From NCBI GenBank assembly GCA_033064195.1, contig JARBJD010000186.1, forward strand, positions 62,001 through 126,000: a DNA stretch of 64,000 bases, in the 5' to 3' direction. Positions 43,301 through 55,530 of the stretch are shown piece after piece. Source of the DNA: Blattamonas nauphoetae. Lineage: Eukaryota > Preaxostyla > Oxymonadida. Below the pieces are notes generated by a model. The model was given only the letters and a program-made list of their open reading frames with translations. It was not told the DNA's origin and did no database searches. Positions within the stretch are counted from its first letter, which is position 1, and the number at the start of each line of letters is the position of its first letter. The position numbers were made by a program, and so were the translations under genes.

Positions 43301-43753
43301 CAACTCACATACCGATCCAATGATTAGAGAAGCATTTGCCACAAATATTGATGTAATTCAGACATTATAATCACTTTGAATACACCAACAACGACAAAAT
43401 CACGATTCCTCTCAAAGAACCACAAAAAAAGGGCCAAATCGAGTCAGTCCGAAAAGTTTGAGTCCGGTGACTGGTGCCCATGCCTAAATAGTTGATTATT
43501 TTGGAGAGTTTCTGCGTCTGTGTAATTTGGCGACGCTTGCCTTATTTCACTGAGAATCACCCATTTGGTGAAGTGGAAATCTCCAACCAAAATCTCCCAC
43601 ATGCTGAATAAAGAGTCGATGCCAGACAATTCCTCTTTTTCGATATCAATCAGAGTTTGATGCACAAAGATGTCTTGTTTGTTTGTTTTGTTTTTCATCA
43701 TGATCATCCTTCAAACGATCTGTTTCAGCTGAAAAAAAACGACCATCCTGTTT

Positions 43754-45725
43754 TAGGCTTGTCTGACCGGCACTGACCTGTCAGTTTTCACCGAAAAGTA
43801 CTGACGGTCACTGACCGGAGTTTTTTCGGAACCCATAATCGGAAGTTACCATTTCTCCGAAGTGGATTCCCAAAAATCTAAAATTTGAATGAATGACAAG
43901 GGTAATTGACAATTTTCTTCGGAAACACAATATTTGAATTGTTATCACTTCAATGACGCCGTACCACCCTTATTTTCACAGATTTAAGATTTCGAGTGTG
44001 AGAATAAACAGTTATGGTTTGATCCTATCATGCTGGGGAGATCAGCTCCTCTTCTTTCACACCAAGCACATCACCAGAACCCCTGACAAAATCCAATTCA
44101 CCATCAAACTTGATTCAGAGAAAACGTTGTACCGGTTGGAAGACTCATGACCGTGTTCGAATAAGGGCGACTCTCGATTATTCTGGATGTAGAAGTTCAA
44201 ACAAGCAGTATATTCTGATCATTTCAGTTTCATTCTTTCTCACTCCTCGTTTTCTGATTGGCGATAGTCTTGATTCTCAGTTTTAAGACCACTGTCTTGA
44301 AGATTGGATTAATCTTGACAATATCACCTTGAACAGACACAACACGATGTGACGGCACTAAATCTCTTGTTCGAACTCCATCCTCAAAGATGACACCATA
44401 AGGTCTCAACGGATCTCAATCTCTGATTTTGATCGTGACTGGTTCTCAATCAAGCACTCTCCATGTCCTCATTTCTCTGATCTTCCCTTATTTCACTCTT
44501 TCAATGTCAGCCGTTCACATTGTCTTCATCTATCAGCGGATTATTGTATCACACATCAAAACAACAATCAAAGATTCAAGGATGCGACTGACGAGTGAGA
44601 TGTTGGGACATAGACACGTAGTGAATGGCACGGTCAAGGCTGTTCTTCCAACACCTCCACATGCGAAGGCACAAGTGACAGAAACACTGAAAACGGGTGA
44701 AACGACGGAAGAGAACAAAGACCTTCAACCAGAAGTGAAGAAAGTAATCTCGAACCGCGGAAAGAGGAGAAACAACCGCCGAAGAAGGAAGCTCCGACCA
44801 TATTAGTCACCACCTCTATTCACTCCATAATCTTATCAAGAAGCGTCACCATCATCACTCGACAACATGAAAAGAAGGACGAAAAGAACATTATCCTCCC
44901 TCCCATCTCGTCAAATCAGGTTCAACGTATCTCATCCACTCGTCTCCATCCTGTATTCAATGTGTCGTTCACTACTTCTCTGATCATCACTTCCAACTTC
45001 ATCCTTTTCTTCCACCTCGCTCTGATTAATCTCTCGTTCACCATAGAATTCAATCCCATCCACTGTTCTGTGAAATAGAGTGGTGAAAAGAGGTATTTTT
45101 GTGAAAAAAATGGCAAAAAACTCAATCACGTCTAGAGCGAGAAATACACATATAAATCACAGATAATTACAGCAAAATGGAAGGAATATTGAGAAGTAGT
45201 CAAATAGTTTAAAAGGTAGGAACAATCTTTCCCAGATAGACCAATTGACACTGAACGCATTCAACGATGCGATTTCCATTTTCTGTCAATCATATTGAGA
45301 AGGAATGAAGGCAAACCGATTCTGACATGAGTCTTGGAACTGCGCGGTGAATCTTGAGTTCAGATCAGCATCATGATCGATTGAATACACGATGGAAAAT
45401 GATGGTCACATTGTGGGATGATATTAATAGAAAAGATAGTAAAAATGACAGAAAGTCAGACATTCACTTTGATTATTTGATCTGTATCTCAACTGAGAAG
45501 ATATCTAGTAAGGAGGAAGTGGAAAGTCACATTGATTATGAGAAAGACATGGAAAGAGAATATGACGAGCACAAACAGTTTCAGTGCATAAATCTTGACA
45601 TAAGTACCGACCAATTTGCCTGTTTCAAGTTCATAGCAAGCAATTTCATGTTCTGATGAGATCTGACCCTTTGATGAATTGTCTACTGACACTGACCGGC
45701 GTTTTTGGCCGGTCAGACAAGCCTA
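43754..45725. mobile_element. 1.97-kb hAT-like element with perfect TIR tips and 8-bp duplication
   Basis: The element begins TAGGCTTGTCTGACCGGC, and the reverse complement of its end is identical for 18 bases. The 8-mer TCCTGTTT flanks both sides (43746-43753 and 45726-45733). This satisfies the hAT pattern of YAGGN tips with an 8-bp target duplication. Subterminal TGACCGG / ACTGAC words repeat inside both ends. The interior has only short frames and no transposase, so it is non-autonomous. It lies 267 bp from the 8.4-kb segment, whose tips share the first five bases. Confidence 0.82.
44429..44806 (+). CDS. Hypothetical frame inside the 1.97-kb hAT-like element
   Basis: A 125-residue frame with a hydrophobic N-terminal half (LHVLISLIFPYFTLSMSAVHIVFIYQ), a middle rich in Thr/Lys/Glu (TETLKTGETTEENK) and a strongly basic end (NRGKRRNNRRRRKLRPY). 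It is unlike hAT transposase. It may be captured host sequence or chance. No start context or intron evidence is available. Confidence 0.3.
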   Translation: MIVTGSQSSTLHVLISLIFPYFTLSMSAVHIVFIYQRIIVSHIKTTIKDSRMRLTSEMLGHRHVVNGTVKAVLPTPPHAKAQVTETLKTGETTEENKDLQPEVKKVISNRGKRRNNRRRRKLRPY

Positions 45726-45733
45726 TCCTGTTT

Positions 45734-45838
45734 TTCCTGAAGTTCTCATTCCATTGGAATGAAAATAAAGTCACCCGTATAATTCAAAAACACTGAATCA
45801 AAACAATTGAACTCGAATAACATGAACAAAACAACTTT
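45734..45838. other. Short spacer before the family A 3' flank
   Basis: About 100 AT-rich bases with no feature seen. Confidence 0.4.
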
Positions 45839-46479
45839 GAAATCAACACTTTTTTGTGTTCAGTGTTTGAAAACACTCGAACGAAGAAACCAGGAAAACG
45901 AAGTGAATGATTCAGAGAAGATGCACAAACAAAACAAAAAGAGGAGAATCTCAAATTCTGTGATGGATGGGATCGAACGCAATGCACATCCTCAACGAGG
46001 GTGCATTCGAAGGGCAACAAAAGAAGTGGGCTGACTCACAAAACGGACGAAAAATCAAAGTGAATGACTTGCGACATCTGCTCCACTCGTCGGACTGTGT
46101 CGAGGAGAGTCCCAATCAGAGCCACTCCGTTTTCGTAGTCCTCCAAAAACGATGACGACGACACGGACACAAACACAGCATCCAACACTCCATGCTGCAC
46201 CAACTCCATCCGAGCAGAGTCAGAACTCACTTGCACAAGACGGGTCAGGAACTCCAACGCAGCTGATACGACAGAAGGGATGGGAGAGCTGAGAGAAAAT
46301 GAGAGAAAGAAGAAAGGAACACACAGAAGATATTTCACGAGTTGTTTAACAGAAGATGGCTTCATTTGAAATGAAACCAGATCGTCGCGTCGAGACAGAC
46401 AACCCAACGAAGAGACGAGCACAGACGTGTTTGACGAAGAGGCATCGTTGGAGTCTGGCTGCAATCCGAACAGTAGTCT
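45839..46479 (-). pseudogene. Family A paralogue, 3' fragment (last exons plus 3' flank)
   Basis: The minus-strand frame 46036-46479 gives RLLFGLQPDSND, LVKYLL, SPIPSVVSAALEFLTRLVQVSSDSARMELVQHGVLDAV and FLEDYENGVALIGTLLDTVRRVEQM. It matches the last 150 residues of the complete gene at 18602-23170. The 36-nt in-frame intron candidate is preserved at 46289-46324. The 3' flank down to about 45839 also matches 23171-23370, so the duplication included downstream DNA. The coding sequence stops abruptly at 46480, where DIRS-derived element D begins. The 5' remainder resumes at 55895. Confidence 0.85.
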
Positions 46480-46800
46480 TTGTAACAAACCGAGGTTCCT
46501 CTGATATTGAGAAGTGGTCCGAAGTAAGGGATTCGGTCCAAATAGGACCAATGAGAACAAGAACACTTCAAAACTTAGAAGATTCTGGTCACCTTACATT
46601 TTCCAATCATCAGGGCGAACCCATGAAGAAAGGGACTGTCGCAATGCGACGAAAGAGGAAACAAAAACTATTATATGCTTGCAACAGAAAATCCTCAACG
46701 AGGAACAAAAAACTGTTGCAAGTCTTTGTAAAGAGAGTTCCAAAGGGAACTGGTAAACTGGCCCCCTGCCCCTCGCGGCTTGTGGAAGCAGGTCATCAAG

Positions 46801-46874
46801 AGGAACCTCGGTTTGTTACAAGCACCGCCCTTACCAGTAGGTGCTGTTCAAACCTCGGTCCCTCTGATATTGAG
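46801..46874. repeat. Internal complementary region of element D
   Basis: Both outer tips of D are represented here as reverse complements joined together (CCTCGGTTTGTTACAA then GCACCGCCCTTACC). The D-specific variants of the tips are matched (TTACC rather than TTCTAG on the right-end side), so the region co-evolved with its own ends. Confidence 0.85.
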
Positions 46875-49800
46875 ACTTGAAAGGAACAGAAAGAAAACAA
46901 GTGATAGATGAGCTGAAAAGAAAAGGCATCCATTTTCTTGGGTTTCACTCTTTGGACCATGCTCGTCAGAGAGACCGTGACTCCCTTCAAAAGGGCTGCC
47001 ACAGGCCGCTGAGTTGACCTGACGCTATGATGACGCTGAGAGACTTCTGCTGCAACAGGCGCGAAGCGCGAATGGAAACAACCTGTTTGCCCGGTTGAGG
47101 AGAAGCACAGAGTGGAGGGTAGGTCGGTGTTCTGTCGCAGTGAAGCATCGAGAAAAGCGTTTGGAGGCTTGGTTCCATTCCGGATTCGAGACTCGAGTCA
47201 GCAGCTGTTGGAGCAAGAGATCCGCTAAGTACTCACTGCATGAGGTGCATATTATTGTGGGTCATCCGATTGCTGTGACCATCCAAGCCCTTTCTCGTTG
47301 TTTTCAGGTTCGATTGCAAAAGCGACGATTGGAACCGTTGTTTTAAGGACTGTCCCTTCAGAGTAATGTCGTTTCCTTGTTCCAAATCTGTCGCGACTTC
47401 AGTGAGTGATTCAGGAGCAAAACTGACGCGGCTGCTCGTTTGGATGCCGAATATCGTCGTCCGTTTAATGTGAGATTGGTGAAGTTTGTGTTCGTCAATT
47501 CGAACGAACCAGATCGAAGTTTGTTTTCTTCCGACAACCTTTGTGGTGATGAATACCTCTCCTGTTCAATGGATAACCTTTCTCTGTCCATTAATCGTAT
47601 GGGGAGTAATTGTGGTCGTGTCCTTCTTCCCGAATTCCAGCTGCAACGTCACGGCTTTGAAATGTGGCAAGTCCCCGTCTACTGTGAATGTGTCCTTTCA
47701 TTACACCAGATGAGTACTGGTCATCGCAGTTTTCCCTGTCGATCGTATCTTGCTTCACTCTCTCCCTAGGCGTGGAATCGAATGGTGGAGAATGCTTGTC
47801 CGCCTATGATTCCAGTACTGTGTGAAGTGATCCCTTTTCTGTCGATGAAGGGCTAATCTGGGACTTGTTGAGCGTTCCTGTCGTCTGGTGCTCTCTCAGT
47901 GTGGATCTCGACAACATAACAACCAGAATTAATGACGGAATTGTGGTTTTGTAGATTATCTTTACTGTGTCAATAAAAATGGGTGGAAATCGCAGTCGGG
48001 AAAGGAATCTTTGCCGTTTTCATGAATTGTGGTTCTTTGGAGATGATGACTGTGCGGAGGATCCGGTCTTGATATGGCTCCGTTGATGATATCGGTGAGG
48101 TGAGTCGTATGTATTGGGTGAGAGCGATAACCGATTCGTCTCAATTGAAAGGAAGGTCATGTCTTCAATCAGAGCAATTAACGATGCCACGAGACAGGGC
48201 TCCAACTTGGGATGGTGAGCGAGTGAAACGTTGAGGAATTCGACGATGGTGTTTATTCCGCCACAGCGACTTAGAACTTGATGGACTCCTCGCCATCTTC
48301 GACATCGTTGGATTGAGTTTGCGCCCTCTGCCTTCGTGAGGGAAATATCCCTGCAACCAGGAGGGGCGGGCTGAGTGGTTGAGCTCAGGGAGGACTCTTG
48401 GTTGAATTTTAGTTTCAACTTTGCCATATTTCTGCATTTTAATGCTAACTTAATTGTCGCTGACGTTTCTGCGATGTCTTGACATCGAAAACTTTGTAAC
48501 TTGTCGAACGGAGGGAATTTCGAGATGAACATGGTTGGGACGCTACTCCCCTTTGCCTTGATGTTGTCATCTCACTTTGCTGATTTAAGACTGGCCGATT
48601 CAGTTATACTGAGGATGACAGCAGCCACAACCGTCTCGGTGTTGTCAATTCTTGATGACGGATCGCTTGGTTGAGCCTCTTGATGGGGGGGACTGGAGAC
48701 AGGCGTCAACTTCGTGCGCTTCACCCCTGCGCTTGACCGTATGGATGAGCCAAAACAACTGGAACTTGAGTTGCATGGCGAGGAGCTGACAGTTCTCTCC
48801 AAACGTTCTCTTCCTCAGATCGGTATCATTAGAAATCGTGTGTATCTCATCTTTGCTTTCAATGAAGGTCTGGACAGCCGCAACTGGTACTTGAGTTGCG
48901 CGGCGGAGAGCTCACAGTTCTCTCCAAATGTTTTTCCTCCTCCGATCGGCATCATTAGAAATCGTGTGTATCTCATCTTTGCTCTCAATGAAGGTCTGGG
49001 CGGCAGCAACTGATACTTGAGTTGCCGCGCATGTCGACTCGGGTTCTATTCTGATCTCCTTCCATCGCAGATTGCTATCGTTTATGACGTTCTGTTGAAC
49101 CCGATAATCTTTGTGATGAATTGACACATCAGAGTCTGGTGGCGTGATCGACAGTGAGCTGTCGTGGTCCGAGAGTGTTATTTCCCCCGATTTACGTCGA
49201 TAGTGCCACAGTGGTGATAAATGCAAATCGCACTTGCGCGATGATTCCAGCTATAGATTAGGAACATATGAGGCTGCTGCCCGGAGTTGTTACTCCAACT
49301 TTGACGAAAGGCTCGACATCTCCTTGCGAGAGATTCTCACCGTTGATGGTTCTCGATGGTAAGCCAGAAGGCGGAGACAGTGTGAGAGTTACTGTCGGAG
49401 GGATCATCATCTTGGAGCACTGCCTATACGGCTTCCTCCCAATTCTTAAAGAGGAACGGCTGAAGGATCCGATTGGTAATATAGTGTTATAATGCTATTC
49501 TTGTGTCTAGGAACGACTCAACGGGATCCAAGTGTGTGTAGGGGAACATTTTATCTTGCTGAACCGGAGTTCACTAGGAAGCGATATCGACCTCCAATTT
49601 AAGGTGTTTTTCAACGAAACGTGTCCAATATTGCCAAACTACGTCGAATCGAGTCTGATTGTCGAGCTGAAGGAGGGCTTAAACAAGCGAAGGATGATGT
49701 TCCTATTTTGTGCTGATTTATCAGTTCTTATCCGGAGAAGAACGTTTAAGTCGGTTCACCACCCGTTTTGCGCAACGTAAAGACCACTTGATGCCCCTTG

Positions 49801-50776
49801 CTTGATGGCATTGTGAGTTGTGAACCCCTGCTGGGTTCAAGACGATCGGGGAATTCAAATGGGTTTAATCACCATTTGTCGAATAATAAACGATCCATTG
49901 CTGATTTCTTTAACTGTTGGGGGGAGGGAATTGTTTCTCCGTTGTTTCATTCCGATCGCTTTTTGTGAAGTCTTGAATAATGGTATTGACTCTTCTGGAG
50001 TCTTCATCACTCAAATATTAACTGGATGTGATGCTCGGTAGGATCGAGATAACTGAATCAAACTCCGCTGGACGATCAACAGCAAAAACAAGGTCCTGAT
50101 TCCGGAGTGTGGCGAAGGACTCATGATTTGTACAGATGCGGTGATGATTCTGCTCGAGTTGGGGCGCTTGAACCCTCATTCATTCTTTGTCGATTCCGAT
50201 ATATCTCCTCTCATATCAAGGAGTTCTCCTGTCTTGAGATGTCTCGATTGTTCTCACCCCGTTATGACACGACTTGAGAGTGTAAACAGTCTCGACGCTT
50301 GTATCTGTACGCCTTGTGCAATTGTGCGAGGTGTTTGGTGAGCTAAGAACTGAATCCGGTTATTCTACACCGCCATGAAAGTGTACGCTGAGGGAGGTAT
50401 TTGTCCCCCAATCTCCAATGTCGGACTGTACTAATTCGCCCTTCGTCATTAACGGGATGTATTGTGTCTTGTTTGTTTCGATTTGAGCAGGATATTTGGA
50501 TTGACAGTCATCGGCTGTGTCCGGCCGATAAGTGCACGCCGAAGTATCGGAGTTGAGTGCTACTGCTTCGTGCTGGAAATATCTTCGAACCTTCCTCCTT
50601 GGTAAGTAATTCGAACGCCTTTGAGATTCGTCGGACAATCTTATTGTCATCTCCTTCTTTCTTGTGAGCCTGGTAAGTAATATATTCCTAACCCAGAAGG
50701 AATAACGATTCTGGTGAATTGAGGCTGGAACTTCGTCAGAAGAGAGACTTGTCGATTCTGAAGAGGTAGTGTGATT

Positions 50777-53700
50777 TTGTAACAAACCGAGGTACCTCTG
50801 ATAATGAGAAGTGGTCGTGAGTAATGGGTTGGTCAATAGAGAGCCAACATAATGACGAAACATTTCAATAATTAGAAACGCTTGGTATCCTTACTCTTTC
50901 CAATCATCAGGGCGAACCAATGATGAAAGGGACTGTCGCTTGCGACGAAAGAGGTAACAAAAATTGTTTTAGTGCTTGTAACAGAAAATCTCCAACGGAG
51001 AACAAAAAACTGTTGCAAGTCTTGTAAAAGAGTGTTCCAAAAGGAAGTAGAAACTAGTCCCCTGCCCCTCGCGGCTTGTGGTAGCAGGCAATCAAGAGGT
51101 ACCTCGGTTTGTTACAAGCACCGCCCTTCTAGTAGGTGCTGTTCAAACCTCGGTCCCTCTGATAATGAGCCTTGAAAGGAACAGAAAGAAAGGAAGATGG
51201 TGAATGAATGAAATGAAGAACATCCATAATTAGAGCCTGACCATCAGATGCTTAGTCGTCTGAGAGACCGTGACTCCCGTTTAAGGGCTGCCACCAAGAC
51301 GATGAAAGGACAGGGTAGCCGACGCCGAATAGGATGGGACGGGCATAGTATTCATCGGCGACTGTTGAGCCGGGACTCCATCCGACGTGTGCGTTGAGAG
51401 TCCGGAGGTTGACTCGTCTCACGAGGCGGAGGTATGAAATGGCAGCGTGTTTAATGGAGTAGGGCCCGAACGTCTCAGGTATGCCTGCCTCCCTGAAGAC
51501 CCTCTTGATCCTGTCTGTGATCCGCTGTTGGTTGAGTGGCTTGCCGGTGGAGAAGTCGACCCATGTGTGTGAGAGGTCCGCATGCGGAAGAGACGAAAGT
51601 TGGTCAGTGACGGCCTGGACATTGTGGAGGTGGGCCTGGAGAGCGACATAGGGAGAATAGTCCGGAGCGCCTTCGTCCTCAATGAACTTCTGATGAAACA
51701 CGTCCTGGCGTTGCTTCTGAATGACCGAGATCACCACGCGATTGACCCCCTCGTCCATTGAGGGACGAGGCCATTCTGATTCTCTTCCACTTGAGATGCA
51801 CCAGTTCCTCGCGGCGACAGCAGGAATAAGTCAGGATGAGAACAATTGCCCTTGTCTGTTGGAGGTCTGGATTGGACTTGGCTTCCTCGAAGGTCGTTTG
51901 TGCCCACCTCAGTATCATATTGACGTTCCACATGCTCGTATACATTGGCGTCGTCTTCTGTGGATTCTGCTTTGCTATCAGCTTCTGAATAGAGAGAAGG
52001 GCTGTCTTGTCTAAGGCAAGTTCGGTGTGGAAAAGCTGAAGACTTGACTTGACGTGCGCGAGTATTTGGCGAGGAATAGAGGGAGACTCATTGAATTTGT
52101 CCTGGAGGTGGATGGCGAACTCTGCCAGTATCTTCTGGATCTCCCCGCCCTTCTTGACGAGATCTTCTGGGGAGAGGTGATTATCCAAACAATACTCTTC
52201 GAATAGTTTCCATGCGCGCCTCCACTTCGCCTCCGACTTATATCTTGTCTCCTCCAGCCGTATCAGTTTCTCGCCGTAGTTGCGAAGGGCACACAGAGAG
52301 CGGAAGAAGGTTCGGGGTGGGGAGAGTGTCATTCTATGAGAGACGCCAGAATCGAGCCTGGTGGTAGCTTCAAGTCCTCGAGAGGATTGTCGAGGGCTGT
52401 CAGTTGACTGTACTCTCCCAACAACATCTGCTTGCAATCGAGTTGTGACAGAAGAGTGGACCACGGTTGGGCTCTCCACGCCGGAGTAATTAGGAGAGCT
52501 CTCTTCGGTCTCTGTATCATGAGCTTCCTCACTACTTTCGAGATCATCAAAATTGGGGGGTGGATCAGGAGATTCATTGTCATCTCGGACCAATCTTGGT
52601 CCATTACCCCTCCTCCAGCTTCTTCTTTCGCCCCTGAGAGAGAGAAATACATTGCGCATTGTTTGTTCTTGACGCTCGCGAAAAGATCCATCCCGGGATC
52701 GAAGTTCCATTTGTCCTTGACCAGTTGAAGAGCTTGTGGCAGGAGATGATATTCGCTGTGCGGGGGAGTCGTGAGAGCGCATCCGAGACTGAGTTGGCTT
52801 TGCCCGGGATGTGGTTGATCGACTGGAGGTGAAGGCCGAGCCGTTTGAACGTCTTGAAGACACTCCTGGTTATTTCGAGGAGAGGAAGACCTGCGCGTTG
52901 TCTCCGCAGGTTGTAGACAGCGGCTGTATTGTCCGATAGAATCGAGAGTGAGGAGACTCGAGCTCGTCTCAAATGCTTCGCAGCTGCTCGAACGCTCCGA
53001 CCCACCGCTGCAGTCTCTTTCCAATTGCTCGTGTGCGAGCGCTCCTGTATGTTCCAGAACCCGTGGAAATAAACAGTCGAACCAGTTAACTGGAGTGTCG
53101 CTCCCCAGCCTGTCGGACTGGCGTCCGTGGTGATTGAGGCTTGGCTCACTGTCGGTTGGAAGGAGAACGGAGAGTTGTTTGTCAGGCGCTTCTTCCAAAA
53201 CTGTAATTCCCCCCAGGAGTTGGGGAGTGAGGCGAACCTTGCCGTTCCATCCAAACTTGTGGACGGTTGATGACAGGAGCGTTTGATGCCTTCGGAGATA
53301 TAGACTTGCTTCTGGAATTGAAATACGCAGAAAACTGAGTGAGCCGATTAAGCTGGAGAGGTGTTTCAATGAGATCATTGCCCTCTGTTGGCAGGAGAGA
53401 GTCTGGGATTTGAGTAACGACAGGAGCTTCTTTCGTCTGCAATCCGTCACTTTGACAGTCTGGTCCTTCGAGTTGAGTAACCAGCCGAGGAACTCCGCCT
53501 CCTGGCTGGGACGGAGGAGACATTTGTCCTCCGCTATCACGAAACCCAGCTGGCGGAGTCTCTGAACCGCCTGAACTGTCTTGCTTCTCGCCTCGTCCTC
53601 TGAGTCCGCTATCAGGAGTAAGTCGTCCAGATAAAAGACTATTGAGATCTTCAACTCCTCCCTCAATGCCTTCACAGCGATCTTCATCGTCTTCGAGAAC

Positions 53701-55530
53701 GTTCGGGGTGCGGTTGCCAATCCGAAAGGCAGTGCTTTGAACTGGTACGTCTTGTGTTGAAATTGAAAGCAGAGGAACTTGCGTAATGGTGGCGAGAGAT
53801 GGATGTGCAGATACGCAGACTGTATGTCGATGGTTGTTAGCCAGGAGTGAGTGTTGATTAGAGGAAAGGCGGTTTGAATGTTTTCCATTTTGAAGTGAGT
53901 CGTTTTGATCTCTCTGTTTAGGTGAGATGCATCTATCACCTTTCTGTATTTCCCTCCCTTCTTTGCGACGAGGAATGTGGGAGAATCAGTTCCGCTGTCT
54001 CCGGCTGTATTTCCTCCACTGCACCCATTCGAAGTTCCTCTTGAAGAAGTTGATTGTAAGCTTCCATCTCCTCCGTTTTCCCTCTGAACGGTGGTGCTCT
54101 TCCCAATAGGCGCAGTCTGTCCGGTGAGTCGGCCTCCTTCCACTCCCAAAGAGCTCCCGCTTGAATAATATCCTTCCCACCAATATCTGCCCACAGTGAG
54201 ATTCTGTCCAGGAGTCTCCCTGTTATCTTGACATCCTCCTGCTTTAATTCCGACTCTACTGGCCTTTCCTGTTGTAGTGTCGGTGAGGACCGAATTGTTT
54301 GACGGGGTACGGCCCTGCCCCCCTCTCGGTGAGAAAGCAGCGCCAGACTGCATATGTGTCATCGGCGCTGGGCCAATCATTTGAGTGGTCTGATCGAAAC
54401 CTGTCTGAGTTGGTTGATAAGAGGAAGTGGAACGTGGAAGTAAACTCACATCATTCGAGAGAGGGCGTCGAATGTTCATCTGGTCCATCATGTCCATGAA
54501 GTTCTTCTCGTCGACATATAGTGCGTGATATGTTCGTGAGGCGGCATCCGATGAAATGAGGATCGCGTCTAGGATCTTTGAGAGGATGGGGAGGTAGGAT
54601 CAGACGTTGAAATTTGGGTGTGAACTTCGCCAATTAAAGCTGCTGCAACAAGGCTGTGTTGTGTTGCCATCCTGAGCATCTGCTGCTGAACTCCTAGTGG
54701 ACTGTTAAGTTTTGGAGGATCGTCCGAAAACTGAGTCTGTATTTCCAAATCTCTTCGAGAGTTGTATGATGCCCGGGTTAATTCGTCAATCAATTGCGGA
54801 GGCAGAACATTCTTAACCCAGTCAGTGGTGAACTTCGTATGCCTCTTTTCAGCTTCTTTTCAAACTCGTCGCTGGATCCTTTCGATGGATGGGACTGAAA
54901 TCTGAGTCCTGATACAGAGCGATGTAGGGGTCTTGTAGATCCAGATGTGGTGGTAATAGATTCCGTTTCATCTTTGATGAGCGGTTTTTCTTCCAAGAGA
55001 ACGAGATTTGCGTCGCCCCTCCTTTGATCTGTGCTTTTGTGCTTCCCTTCCGACCTATGTCCGGCCGAATAAAGAGATCTTTCTCGCTCATTCTGACGAG
55101 AGTAATGACTGGACGGAATGGAACCGCCAGAAGATGTGTTGGATGATTCCGAGCTGTCGGAACTGTCATCGTCGACCGGGTCCGTTGGACGTGAACGCTT
55201 GCGTTTTCTAATCGGAGAAGGTGCTCGCGTGGGAGGTATAGTTGTCCCGCGACGCTGGGAAGGTGGTACTTCCGGCGTTGTGGCCTGAGCCGTGTGAGAT
55301 TGCTTTAACGATAGCGCGTCGAAAAACGCTGGGTCTGCGGTTCTAATACCACTAATAATCTGTCTGATGACATCAGGTGGTATTTGGTCGGAAGGGGCAG
55401 TGTCTGCTGCAGCTGAAGTTTCTGAATGTGTCGTCATTATTTTGATCTTCGTGACCAACCCATTACTCACGACCACTTCTCATTATCAGAGGGACCGAGG
55501 TTTGAACAGCACCTACTAGAAGAGCGGTGC
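50777..55530 (-). mobile_element. DIRS-type tyrosine-recombinase retroelement, copy B, nested in D (fossil)
   Basis: A near-identical twin of copy A, 4.75 kb, minus strand. It has inverted terminal repeats (50777-50836 and 55453-55530) and an internal complementary region at 51097-51169. Parts are a gag-like frame (about 54.8-55.5 kb), reverse transcriptase with YLDDLLL and RNase H (about 52.3-54.5 kb), and tyrosine recombinase (about 51.25-52.3 kb). It is more complete than copy A, with only about two or three breaks by eye, and is young. The matching empty site is preserved in element C and shows insertion without target duplication. Confidence 0.93.
51097..51169. repeat. Internal complementary region of DIRS copy B
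   Basis: Identical in layout to that of copy A: the complements of both outer tips are fused in one block near the 3' end of the element. Confidence 0.88.

Larger units (their letters stand above)
35048..43486. mobile_element. 8.4-kb hAT-like transposon segment carrying host-like genes
   Basis: The left end reads TAGGCATGGGCAACAGTCA, and the reverse complement of the right end reads TAGGCATGGGCACCAGTCA (18 of 19 match). Both ends are flanked by the identical 8-mer AATAGTTG (35040-35047 and 43487-43494). An 8-bp target duplication with TIRs of the form TAGGC / CAGGG is characteristic of the hAT superfamily. Repeated AGTC/GACT words cluster just inside both ends, as subterminal transposase-binding repeats often do. 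The interior holds frames at 36961-37302, 37568-39051 and 39204-40340, repeat R1 copy 2, repeat M2 copy 3 and a coding fragment near 42.8 kb. No hAT transposase was recognised, so it would be non-autonomous. Confidence 0.72.
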
